Of a DNA stretch of 5,219 nt, positions 1 to 5,219 are shown one piece after another (the first letter of the stretch is position 1; each line of letters starts with the position of its first letter). Below the pieces are notes generated by a model, which saw only the letters and a program-made list of their open reading frames with translations, was not told the origin of the DNA and ran no database searches. Location: positions 1-5,219 of the forward strand of contig WBUV01000267.1 of the NCBI GenBank assembly GCA_008933525.1, read 5' to 3'. This DNA is from Bacteroidales bacterium (GTDB lineage Bacteria > Bacteroidota > Bacteroidia > Bacteroidales > Tenuifilaceae). Made by a program: the position numbers and the translations under genes.

Positions 1-273
1 AGCATATATATTAAGGGGTGTTTTCCGTCCAATAAGATTTAATGTTGATATTAATCCAAAAATTCCTAGTACATGATCGCCATGTAGATGCGAAATAAAA
101 ATGTGGTCAATACGATTCATGTTCAGCCGATACTTCCGGAGCTGAATCTGAGTACCTTCTGCACAATCCAATAAAAATAACCGCTCATGTGAATTAACCA
201 CATGAGCGGAAGGAAATCTGTTTATTGTAGGCAATGCAGAACTACTGCCCAAAATTGTAACACTAAATGTCAC
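1..273 (-). CDS. rnz: Ribonuclease Z, N-terminal part (cut by the left window edge)
   Basis: Ribonuclease Z (EC 3.1.26.11) is a zinc-dependent metallo-beta-lactamase-fold endonuclease that trims the 3' trailer of tRNA precursors in the cytoplasm. The 91 codons present show the family's N-terminal pattern. LGSSSALPT at residues 8-16 matches the usual LGTSSAxPT, and DCAEGTQIQL lies at 36-45. The zinc-binding signature HLHGDH is at 62-67, in the sentence HIFISHLHGDHVLGI. Family members are about 300 residues, so roughly two thirds lie beyond position 1. The start is GTG at 271-273, because the protein aligns with family N-termini (TFSVTILGSSS) directly from there. The first in-frame ATG, at residue 52, would remove the fold's first strands. 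The gene begins 2 nt after the STAS gene's stop with no visible SD, which suggests translational coupling in the rpsA-STAS-rnz unit. The identification is firm; only completeness is unknown. Confidence 0.95.
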   Translation of the reverse strand, partial: MTFSVTILGSSSALPTINRFPSAHVVNSHERLFLLDCAEGTQIQLRKYRLNMNRIDHIFISHLHGDHVLGIFGLISTLNLIGRKTPLNIYA

Positions 274-275
274 TA

Positions 276-632
276 TTAGCGTTCGTTTTCTGCTTTAACG
301 ATAAACTGCAAAGCCTCGTCCTTAGAGTAAGCAATATTAAGAACGGTGTCAAGTTGCGAAATTGTAATTAAACGTTCTACCGCATCGGTAAGTCCGGTAA
401 GTACAAATGTGCCACCTGCGTTCTTGCATAGTCTATTGGCAACAAGTATAGCGCTTAACCCTGATGAATCGCAATAGCGACAGCTGCTTAAATCGAGAAC
501 TATATTACGCTCGCCGTTTCCAGAAATGAGAACCAATTCTGATTTAAGGCTTGGTGCAATATTGGTGTCGAGTTTTTCTTCCAACACTTCAATCAGGGTG
601 TGTTTATCCAGCTTTTCAATTTTAAATTCCAT
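276..632 (-). CDS. STAS-domain protein, anti-sigma-factor-antagonist type (SpoIIAA-like)
   Basis: This is a 118-residue protein made of one STAS domain with no membrane segment or extra domain, so it should be cytosolic. The hallmark is the core around residues 46-62, a hydrophobic strand followed by DLSSCRYCDSSGLSAIL. It contains the DSSGL motif at 55-59, and Ser57 sits where SpoIIAA/RsbV proteins are phosphorylated by an anti-sigma kinase. In known systems the unphosphorylated form binds the kinase (SpoIIAB/RsbW) and frees a sigma factor or other partner; a PP2C phosphatase restores it. No kinase, phosphatase or sigma gene is in the window, so the partner is unknown. The length is typical of the family. 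The ATG start lies 30 nt after the rpsA stop with no SD. Position between rpsA and rnz suggests co-transcription and a possible link to growth or translation control, which is inference. The family call is strong; the biological role is not known. Confidence 0.9.
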   Translation of the reverse strand: MEFKIEKLDKHTLIEVLEEKLDTNIAPSLKSELVLISGNGERNIVLDLSSCRYCDSSGLSAILVANRLCKNAGGTFVLTGLTDAVERLITISQLDTVLNIAYSKDEALQFIVKAENER

Positions 633-662
633 TGCTATCAGGATTAAGGTTAAACAATATAA

Positions 663-2510
663 CTATTCGCTAGCCTTTGAATCGTCTTTCTTTTGATTTT
701 CTTCGAGTTCCGATTTTAAGGCTGCTAGTTCAGATATATCCCCTAAGGTAGTCTTTTCTAAGTTAGCTTTCAACTTTTTTACAGCTTTTTGTGTGGTTGT
801 ACCCTTAGATTTTTTTTCACCCTTATCTTCAACCTTCTTGTCGTCCTCGAAAATTCTGCTATGCGAAAGGATAATACGTTTTGCAGCTTTGTTGAATTCA
901 ATTACTTTAAACTCTAATTTTTCATCAACTTTAGCTTGGCTACCATCCTCTTTTGTTAAATGCTTAGGAGTAACAAAACCTTCAACGCCATACTGAAGAG
1001 CAACTACAGCACCTTTATCGAAGATATCGGTAATAGTACCTTCGTGAACTGAATCAACGGTGAAGATTGTTTCGAATACATCCCAAGGATTTTCTTCAAG
1101 TTGCTTGTGGCCTAGGCTCAAACGACGGTTTTCTTTATCGATTTCTAGAACAACTACTTCAATCTCAGCACCAACAGTTGTGAATTCTGCAGGATGTTTG
1201 ATTTTCTTTGTCCAGCTTAAATCTGAAATGTGAATTAGACCATCAACACCTTCCTCGATCTCAACAAACACACCAAATGTGGTGAAGTTGCGAACCTTAG
1301 CAGTATGCTTAGAGTTTAATGGGTATCTCTCCTCAATTTTATCCCAAGGATCGTTCTTAAGTTGCTTCATGCCAAGAGACATTTTGCGCTCATCGCGATC
1401 AAGTGTAAGAATCTGAGCCTCAACTACATCTCCTACCTTAAGAAATTCCTGAGCACTACGTAGGTGTTGGCTCCACGACATTTCTGAAACGTGAATTAAA
1501 CCTTCAACACCAGTTGCAATCTCTACAAATGCGCCATAGTCTGCAATAACAACTACTTTACCTTTAACTACATCACCAACTTTAAGGTTAGAATCTAGAG
1601 AATCCCAAGGATGAGAAGTTAATTGTTTTAAACCTAGAGCGATACGCTTTTTAGAATCATCGAAATCAAGGATAACAACGTTCAACTTCTGATCGAGTTG
1701 AACAACTTCCTCTGGATGATTTACGCGACCCCAAGATAGATCTGTAATGTGGATAAGACCATCTACGCCGCCCAAATCGATGAACACACCGTAGCTGGTG
1801 ATATTTTTAACAGTTCCTTCAAGAACCTGTCCTTTTTCAAGTTTAGCAATGATATCTTTCTTTTGTTGCTCAAGTTCAGCCTCAATAAGAGCTTTGTGAG
1901 AAACAACAACGTTTTTGTATTCCTGGTTGATTTTAACAACCTTGAACTCCATTGTTTTACCAACAAAGATATCGTAATCGCGGATTGGCTTAACGTCAAT
2001 TTGAGAACCTGGTAAGAATGCCTCGATTCCAAATACGTCAACAATCATACCGCCTTTAGTTCTGCATTTGATGAAACCTTTGATGATTTCGTCTTTCTCA
2101 AGAGCAGAGTTAACACGATCCCAAGAACGAAGAGCACGTGCTTTCTTGTGCGAAAGAACTAACTGTCCCTTTTTGTCCTCTGGATTCTCAACATAAACTT
2201 CAACTTTTTCGCCAATCTTTAATTCTGGATTGTAACGAAATTCGCTGATACTAACAACACCTTCGGATTTGTATCCGATATTGATAAATACTTCACGCTT
2301 AGTTAGTGCAATTACTGTACCCTCAACAACCTCATTCTCACCAATGGTGGAAAGAGTTTGATTGTACATGGTTTCTAACTCGTTGCGTTGATCTTTAGAA
2401 TAGATTGCATCTTCTGCATACGATTCCCAATCGAAATTCTCGATACCTGCATTAGCAGATTTTACATTTTCTGTGGCTTCTTTAGCAGCCATTTCTTCTT
2501 GATTAATCAT
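663..2510 (-). CDS. rpsA: 30S ribosomal protein S1
   Basis: Ribosomal protein S1 binds mRNA at the 30S platform and helps unfold it and place the start site. This 615-residue protein carries six S1 (OB-fold) domains at about residues 60-122, 140-206, 227-296, 312-382, 399-468 and 486-551. Domains 3-5 are closest to one another and carry the classic GVFIDLGGVDGLIHITDLSW-type core. They recur with an exact 87-residue period, marked by PWD at 301, 388 and 475. Domains 1, 2 and 6 are divergent, as is usual for S1. An acidic 60-residue N-terminal extension and a Lys/Glu-rich tail (552-615), ending in a helical stretch LGDISELAALKSELEE, make it longer than the 557-residue E. coli protein. Such length fits Bacteroidota S1. 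The ATG at 2508-2510 has a GAGG 7 nt upstream. It is the first gene of the rpsA-STAS-rnz unit. S1 carries extra weight in a phylum that rarely uses SD pairing. Confidence 0.97.
   Translation of the reverse strand: MINQEEMAAKEATENVKSANAGIENFDWESYAEDAIYSKDQRNELETMYNQTLSTIGENEVVEGTVIALTKREVFINIGYKSEGVVSISEFRYNPELKIGEKVEVYVENPEDKKGQLVLSHKKARALRSWDRVNSALEKDEIIKGFIKCRTKGGMIVDVFGIEAFLPGSQIDVKPIRDYDIFVGKTMEFKVVKINQEYKNVVVSHKALIEAELEQQKKDIIAKLEKGQVLEGTVKNITSYGVFIDLGGVDGLIHITDLSWGRVNHPEEVVQLDQKLNVVILDFDDSKKRIALGLKQLTSHPWDSLDSNLKVGDVVKGKVVVIADYGAFVEIATGVEGLIHVSEMSWSQHLRSAQEFLKVGDVVEAQILTLDRDERKMSLGMKQLKNDPWDKIEERYPLNSKHTAKVRNFTTFGVFVEIEEGVDGLIHISDLSWTKKIKHPAEFTTVGAEIEVVVLEIDKENRRLSLGHKQLEENPWDVFETIFTVDSVHEGTITDIFDKGAVVALQYGVEGFVTPKHLTKEDGSQAKVDEKLEFKVIEFNKAAKRIILSHSRIFEDDKKVEDKGEKKSKGTTTQKAVKKLKANLEKTTLGDISELAALKSELEENQKKDDSKASE
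1080..1612 (-). repeat. Internal 261-bp periodic repeats in rpsA (S1 domains 3-5)
   Basis: An identical 11-mer, ATCCCAAGGAT on the plus strand, occurs at 1080-1090, 1341-1351 and 1602-1612, exactly 261 bp apart each time. It encodes the PWD motif that ends each of S1 domains 3, 4 and 5, and the domain cores between the copies are also similar in protein sequence. This reflects ancient tandem duplication of the 87-residue S1 unit and is not a mobile or recent repeat. Identity at the DNA level is patchy outside the 11-mer. Confidence 0.8.
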
Positions 2511-2517
2511 TTAATTA

Positions 2518-2521
2518 CCTC
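2518..2521 (-). promoter_or_regulatory. SD-like ribosome-binding site before rpsA
   Basis: On the minus strand the leader reads TTGAGGTAATTAAATG, which places GAGG 7 nt before the rpsA ATG, an ideal SD spacing. The other minus-strand genes here (STAS, rnz) and rmlC have no such site. It supports the ATG at 2508-2510 as the start. In Bacteroidota the anti-SD of 16S rRNA is known to be largely sequestered on the ribosome, so the site could be functional in a regulated way or be coincidence. Confidence 0.45.
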
Positions 2522-2564
2522 AATGTTAATTAATTAGACATTATTTGTAGAAAAAATCAGAATG

Positions 2565-2596
2565 CAAAAATACATAACTTTATCATTTCTAGGAAA
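2565..2596 (-). promoter_or_regulatory. Probable rpsA promoter, Bacteroidota primary-sigma type
   Basis: Bacteroidota promoters follow TTTG, about 20 nt, then TAnnTTTG. On the minus strand TATTTTTG (2565-2572) matches the -7 element at every fixed position. TTTC (2593-2596) lies exactly 20 nt upstream and matches the -33 element at three of four bases. Transcription would start a few bases downstream, near 2557-2561, giving an AU-rich leader of about 50 nt in front of rpsA, with the SD-like GAGG at its end. No competing match of similar quality was seen on this strand of the spacer. Confidence 0.55.
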
Positions 2597-2700
2597 TAAT
2601 GTGTATTAATTATTCGATTGTTTAATAAAAAAAACTGGATTCTTGCAATATTCAATATTTACAGCTATCACTTAAAGTAGGAAAATATAAATTTATGAAT

Positions 2701-2708
2701 TACTTTTG
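2701..2708 (+). promoter_or_regulatory. Possible -7 promoter element for the nucleotide-sugar operon
   Basis: TACTTTTG matches the Bacteroidota -7 consensus TAnnTTTG at all fixed positions and would give a leader of about 50 nt before the UDP-glucuronate decarboxylase start. The expected -33 TTTG is not present at 17-23 nt upstream; the best candidate, TAGG at 2678-2681, matches only two of four bases. The element therefore rests on the -7 box alone, and chance matches are plausible in DNA this AT-rich. Confidence 0.4.
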
Positions 2709-2754
2709 AATTCAGAATTGAGGATGATTAATATCAACTATTGTAAACATTAAC

Positions 2755-2760
2755 AGGGAG
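2755..2760 (+). promoter_or_regulatory. SD-like AGGGAG before the UDP-glucuronate decarboxylase gene
   Basis: AGGGAG lies 4 nt before the ATG at 2765-2767, with its AGG core 7 nt upstream. It would be only 1 nt from the alternative TTG at 2762, too close for initiation, so it favours the ATG. Whether SD pairing matters in this host is uncertain. Confidence 0.4.
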
Positions 2761-2764
2761 TTTG

Positions 2765-3706
2765 ATGAAAAGAATACTTGTAACTGGTGGAGCAGGCTTT
2801 TTGGGCTCTCATCTTTGCGAAAGATTACTTTCCGAGGGCAATGAGGTTATTTGCTTGGATAATTTTTTTACTGGCTCTAGGTCCAATGTGGTTCATTTAC
2901 TGAGTAACCCATACTTTGAGTTGGTTCGCCACGATGTTACAGTTCCATTCTATGCCGAGGTTGATGAAATATACAATTTGGCCTGCCCTGCATCGCCAAT
3001 TCATTACCAGTACAATCCCATAAAAACTGTAAAAACTTCGGTTATGGGTGCTATCAATATGCTTGGATTGGCCAAACGTGTAAAAGCAAAAGTCTTACAA
3101 GCATCAACCAGCGAGGTTTATGGTGATCCGTTGATTCACCCTCAAACAGAATCGTACTGGGGAAACGTTAATCCGATTGGCCCTCGTTCATGCTACGATG
3201 AGGGAAAACGCTGTGCCGAAACTCTTTTTGTTAACTACCATGAGCAGAACAAGGTACGAATCAAAATTGCAAGGATATTCAACACCTATGGGCCACGGAT
3301 GAGTCCCAACGATGGTCGGGTGGTTTCCAATTTTATTGTTCAGGCTCTAAACAACAAGGATATCACAATATTTGGCGATGGCAAACAAACCCGTAGTTTC
3401 ATGTATGTCAGCGATTTAGTTGAAGCATTTATTAGATTAATGAATACTCCCGACAATTTTACTGGCCCTGTAAACCTTGGAAACCCATCGGAGTTTACAA
3501 TGCTCGAACTTGCCGAAAAAGTTATAAAACTTACCGGCAGCAAATCAAAACTTATTTACTTGCCTCTCCCCCAGGATGATCCTACTCAGCGTCAACCTGA
3601 TATCTCTTTAGCAAAGAAACACCTAAACGGATGGAGTCCGTCTGTTAAGCTTGATGATAGATTAATTCATACCATTGAGTATTTTAAACCATTATCGAAC
3701 ATATAA
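2765..3706 (+). CDS. uxs: UDP-glucuronate decarboxylase (UDP-xylose synthase)
   Basis: This extended short-chain dehydrogenase (EC 4.1.1.35) converts UDP-glucuronate to UDP-xylose with tightly bound NAD, through a 4-keto intermediate, in the cytosol. Numbering from the ATG (313 residues), the NAD-binding TGGAGFLG is at 7-14. The catalytic set is Thr115/Glu117 in STSEVYG with Tyr144/Lys148 in [24 protein letters not shown] (73-88), [10 protein letters not shown] (170-179), NDGRVVSNF (182-190) and [15 protein letters not shown] (205-219) are diagnostic of UXS. RmlB would have STDEVYG and lacks ACPASP. Arg276 in TQRQPDIS is the likely substrate-binding arginine. There is no N-terminal membrane anchor, as expected for bacterial forms, and the length is typical. 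A TTG one codon upstream (2762) is in frame, but the ATG fits family N-termini ([11 protein letters not shown]). It is first in a three-gene unit, 10 nt ahead of rmlC, pointing to surface-glycan precursor supply. Confidence 0.93.
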   Translation: MKRILVTGGAGFLGSHLCERLLSEGNEVICLDNFFTGSRSNVVHLLSNPYFELVRHDVTVPFYAEVDEIYNLACPASPIHYQYNPIKTVKTSVMGAINMLGLAKRVKAKVLQASTSEVYGDPLIHPQTESYWGNVNPIGPRSCYDEGKRCAETLFVNYHEQNKVRIKIARIFNTYGPRMSPNDGRVVSNFIVQALNNKDITIFGDGKQTRSFMYVSDLVEAFIRLMNTPDNFTGPVNLGNPSEFTMLELAEKVIKLTGSKSKLIYLPLPQDDPTQRQPDISLAKKHLNGWSPSVKLDDRLIHTIEYFKPLSNI

Positions 3707-3716
3707 TTCGAAGTTA

Positions 3717-4283
3717 ATGAAAATCATTCAAACAGATTTTCCAGATCTATTGGTAATTGAGCCAAGAGTATTTGAAGATAATAGGGGCTATTTCTTCGAA
3801 AGTTATAATTCTATTAAATACAAAGAGCTTGGCATTGATATAACATTTATTCAGGATAACGAATCAAAGTCGTCGAAAGGGGTAATAAGAGGTTTGCATT
3901 ATCAGCTTTCGCCCTTTGCACAAACAAAACTAATTAGGGTTGTATCGGGCAGAATACTCGACGTTGCTGTTGATATTAGACAAAACTCGCCAACATTTGG
4001 CAAGCATTTTTGCATAGAGCTCTCGAACGAGAATAAAACACAGCTATTAGTTCCTAAGGGATTTGCCCATGGATTCTCGGTATTAAGCGAAACAGCCACG
4101 GTATTTTATAAGTGCGACAACTACTACAATCCAGAAGCAGAACGAGGAATCCGTTATAACGATCCACAACTAGGCATTAGCTGGAAACTCGATCAAGAAA
4201 ATGAAATAGTTTCATCAAAAGATAGAGTGCTGCCCAATCTTATTAACGCCGAAATGAATTTTATTTATGGAAACACACATTAA
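3717..4283 (+). CDS. rmlC: dTDP-4-dehydrorhamnose 3,5-epimerase
   Basis: RmlC (EC 5.1.3.13) is a cupin-fold dimer that epimerises dTDP-4-keto-6-deoxy-D-glucose at C3 and C5, the third step towards dTDP-L-rhamnose. The 188-residue protein is full length. It shows EPRVFEDNRGYFFESYN at 15-31 and GVIRGLHYQ at 55-63 with catalytic base His61. Lys71 follows in QTKLIRVVSG, then PKGFAHGF at 113-120 with His118, and Tyr131 (FYKC), the catalytic acid. The conserved SSKDRVLP at 166-173 carries Asp169, which pairs with the catalytic His. The ATG at 3717 matches family N-termini (MKIIQTDFPDLLVIEP). An upstream in-frame TTG at 3675 would add 14 unrelated residues inside the preceding gene and is not used here. 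It starts 10 nt after the UXS stop without an SD and overlaps rmlD by 17 nt, so translation is probably coupled. Confidence 0.96.
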   Translation: MKIIQTDFPDLLVIEPRVFEDNRGYFFESYNSIKYKELGIDITFIQDNESKSSKGVIRGLHYQLSPFAQTKLIRVVSGRILDVAVDIRQNSPTFGKHFCIELSNENKTQLLVPKGFAHGFSVLSETATVFYKCDNYYNPEAERGIRYNDPQLGISWKLDQENEIVSSKDRVLPNLINAEMNFIYGNTH

Positions 4284-5136
4284 GAATATTCTTGTAACTG
4301 GAGCAAACGGTCAACTTGGTAACGAAATTAGAAATTTGGCAAACTCTTATGCTTCCTGTAGGTTTATTTTTACGGATTATCAGGAGTTAGATATCACCAA
4401 CTCCAATGCATGCGAGGATTTTATAAAAAAAACAAAACCAAACTTCATAATTAACTGTGCAGCTTATACTGCTGTAGATAAAGCCGAGCAAGAAAAAACT
4501 GAAGCAAATTTGCTCAATGCTACTGCTCCTAAAATACTTGCAGATTTATGTAAAAATTTAAACGTTAAGTTGATTCACATTTCGACCGATTATGTTTTTG
4601 ATGGAAAAACATACCTCCCCTACAAGGAAACCGATGGTGTTAATCCAGAGTCGGCATACGGAAGAACTAAATTACAGGGAGAGCATAATGTGCTAGATTC
4701 TGGAGTGGGAATGGTTATTCGTACATCTTGGCTTTACTCAGCATACGGGAATAACTTTGTAAAAACTATACTTAAACACGGTGCTATAAAACCTGAACTT
4801 AGAGTGGTTTTCGATCAAATAGGAACACCAACTTGGGCTCACGATTTGGCAAAAGCCATACTTGATATTACAAACAAGGGTGGAAGCAACTTTAAACCTG
4901 AAATATTCCACTATTCCAACGAGGGTGTTTGTAGCTGGTTCGATTTTGCACATGAAATAATCGCTATTTCAAACATGCAGTGCAAAGTTAAACCGATAGA
5001 AACAAAAGACTATCCTACCCCTGCAATTCGACCCAAGTATAGCGTGTTCAACAAGCAAAAAATTCGTAACTTGTATAATCTCGAAATTCCTCATTGGAGG
5101 GATAGTCTTATTGAATGCCTGAAACAATTAAGGTAA
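4267..5136 (+). CDS. rmlD: dTDP-4-dehydrorhamnose reductase
   Basis: RmlD (EC 1.1.1.133) reduces dTDP-4-keto-L-rhamnose to dTDP-L-rhamnose with NAD(P)H, the last step of the pathway. The 289-residue protein has the Rossmann motif TGANGQLG at 11-18, NCAAYTAVDKAE at 63-74 and STDYVFDG at 106-113. The catalytic Tyr131/Lys135 pair is in YGRTKLQGE. RTSWLY (152-157), DQIGTPTW (183-190) and the C-terminal RPKYSV (255-260) complete the family pattern, and nothing essential is missing. The ATG at 4267 lies 17 nt inside rmlC in another reading frame. It adds only METHI before the canonical KNILVTG start, and no later Met is suitable, so the overlap is accepted. It is last in the visible unit; no strong terminator follows within the window. 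Confidence 0.96.
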   Translation: METHIKNILVTGANGQLGNEIRNLANSYASCRFIFTDYQELDITNSNACEDFIKKTKPNFIINCAAYTAVDKAEQEKTEANLLNATAPKILADLCKNLNVKLIHISTDYVFDGKTYLPYKETDGVNPESAYGRTKLQGEHNVLDSGVGMVIRTSWLYSAYGNNFVKTILKHGAIKPELRVVFDQIGTPTWAHDLAKAILDITNKGGSNFKPEIFHYSNEGVCSWFDFAHEIIAISNMQCKVKPIETKDYPTPAIRPKYSVFNKQKIRNLYNLEIPHWRDSLIECLKQLR

Positions 5137-5174
5137 TTTGAGAATTCGACAATTTGAAAGTTTGGGAATTGGAA
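5135..5174 (+). repeat. Imperfect 8-bp tandem repeat, consensus AATTTGAR, five units
   Basis: Five head-to-tail 8-bp units begin at 5135, 5143, 5151, 5159 and 5167. Against AATTTGAR, units one and three match fully, unit five differs at one base, and units two and four at two bases each. The array begins on the AA of the rmlD TAA stop and ends at 5174. It has no coding role and no dyad symmetry. It may be a decayed microsatellite or a lineage-specific intergenic repeat; its function is unknown. Confidence 0.6.
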
Positions 5175-5219
5175 GAACTTAATCCATTTACTTATTTAAC
5201 AAATAACTTAATATCCCAC
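5137..5219. other. Non-coding sequence after rmlD to the window edge
   Basis: These 83 bases contain most of the 8-bp tandem repeat and then AT-rich sequence with no gene start that can be recognised. A short AT-only inverted repeat, TTATTT-aac-AAATAA (5192-5206), is too weak to call a terminator. Whether the operon continues past 5219, for example with rmlA or rmlB, cannot be seen. Confidence 0.6.

Larger units (their letters stand above)
2511..2764. other. Divergent intergenic region between rpsA and the nucleotide-sugar genes
   Basis: This 254-bp AT-rich spacer separates two units transcribed away from each other, so both promoters must lie here. I see a minus-strand promoter for rpsA near 2565-2596 and a plus-strand -7 element at 2701-2708. 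A perfect AT-only palindrome, ATAAATTTAT, at 2687-2696 lies just upstream of the plus-strand -7 element and might be a protein-binding site or chance. There is no credible small ORF, tRNA or GC-rich hairpin. Homopolymeric A runs occur around 2628-2635. Confidence 0.7.

Noticed and set aside
793..996. Plus-strand ORF of 67 codons opposite rpsA
   Set aside because: It lies wholly antisense to the S1 coding sequence, has low-complexity Ser/Leu/Phe content and shows no family motif; it is a frame shadow.
1080..1612. Exact 11-bp repeats at 261-bp spacing as a possible mobile or CRISPR-like array
   Set aside because: They encode the PWD motif at the end of S1 domains 3-5 and follow the 87-residue domain period; they are coding duplications.
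1749..2044. Overlapping ORFs on both strands within rpsA (plus 1749-2015, minus 1763-2044)
   Set aside because: Both are alternative frames of the clearly coding S1 domain 2-3 region and show no recognisable motif or start context.
2762..2764. TTG start one codon before the UXS ATG
   Set aside because: The ATG at 2765 matches family N-termini and has better spacing from the AGGGAG upstream; the TTG is only 1 nt from that purine run.
3340..3543. Minus-strand ORF inside the UXS gene
   Set aside because: It is antisense to a conserved catalytic-domain region with no sign of its own function.
2765..3706. First sugar gene as rmlB (dTDP-glucose 4,6-dehydratase), suggested by the rmlC-rmlD neighbours
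   Set aside because: STSEVYG instead of STDEVYG, the [10 protein letters not shown] motif and a length of 313 instead of about 350 residues point to UDP-glucuronate decarboxylase.
3675..3716. Upstream extension of rmlC to a TTG at 3675
   Set aside because: It would overlap the UXS gene by 32 nt and add 14 residues absent from the family; the ATG at 3717 gives the canonical N-terminus.
3902..4099. Minus-strand ORF inside rmlC
   Set aside because: It is antisense to the conserved cupin core and has no independent evidence.
4738..4953. Minus-strand ORF inside rmlD
   Set aside because: It is antisense to conserved RmlD motifs and has no independent evidence.
5192..5206. Inverted repeat TTATTT-aac-AAATAA as a terminator for the sugar operon
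   Set aside because: A six-pair stem of A-T pairs only, with no following T run, is too weak to terminate; it is expected by chance in this composition.
5176..5212. Direct repeat AACTTAAT at 5176-5183 and 5205-5212
   Set aside because: A single 8-bp AT-rich pair at 29-bp spacing is easily explained by chance, and no insertion-element ends accompany it.

Overview
The window looks like a chromosomal segment of a Bacteroidota bacterium, probably of the Bacteroidales/Marinilabiliales type. The evidence is an AT-rich sequence, mostly absent Shine-Dalgarno sites, TAnnTTTG-type -7 promoter elements, an unusually long ribosomal protein S1 with a Lys/Glu-rich tail, and the gene order S1 - STAS protein - RNase Z. 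The phylum is inferred from these traits, not from a database search.

Left half (1-2510, all minus strand): a probable three-gene transcription unit read right to left. It starts with rpsA (30S ribosomal protein S1, six S1 domains). A small single-domain STAS protein of the anti-sigma-factor-antagonist type (SpoIIAA-like) follows after 30 nt. Ribonuclease Z (rnz) then begins 2 nt after the STAS stop with a GTG start and runs off the left edge after 91 codons. The unit joins mRNA binding in translation initiation, a putative phospho-switch protein, and tRNA 3'-end maturation.

Middle (2511-2764): a 254-bp AT-rich divergent intergenic region. It holds a fairly good Bacteroidota-type promoter for rpsA on the minus strand, a perfect -7 element for the sugar genes on the plus strand, and SD-like purine runs before both outward-facing genes.

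Right half (2765-5136, all plus strand): three tightly packed nucleotide-sugar genes. They are UDP-glucuronate decarboxylase (UDP-xylose synthase), dTDP-4-dehydrorhamnose 3,5-epimerase (rmlC) and dTDP-4-dehydrorhamnose reductase (rmlD). The last two overlap by 17 nt. They supply UDP-xylose and the last two steps to dTDP-L-rhamnose for surface glycans. The usual partners rmlA and rmlB are not in the window and may lie downstream of its right edge or elsewhere.

Right edge (5137-5219): no gene is seen. An imperfect 8-bp tandem repeat (consensus AATTTGAR, five units) starts on the rmlD stop codon and is followed by AT-rich sequence.

I see no mobile element, CRISPR array, tRNA or rRNA, and no clearly novel multi-gene system. 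The most interesting items are the STAS gene inside an S1/RNase Z unit, the 8-bp repeat, and the SD-like site before rpsA in a genome that otherwise seems not to use SD sequences.
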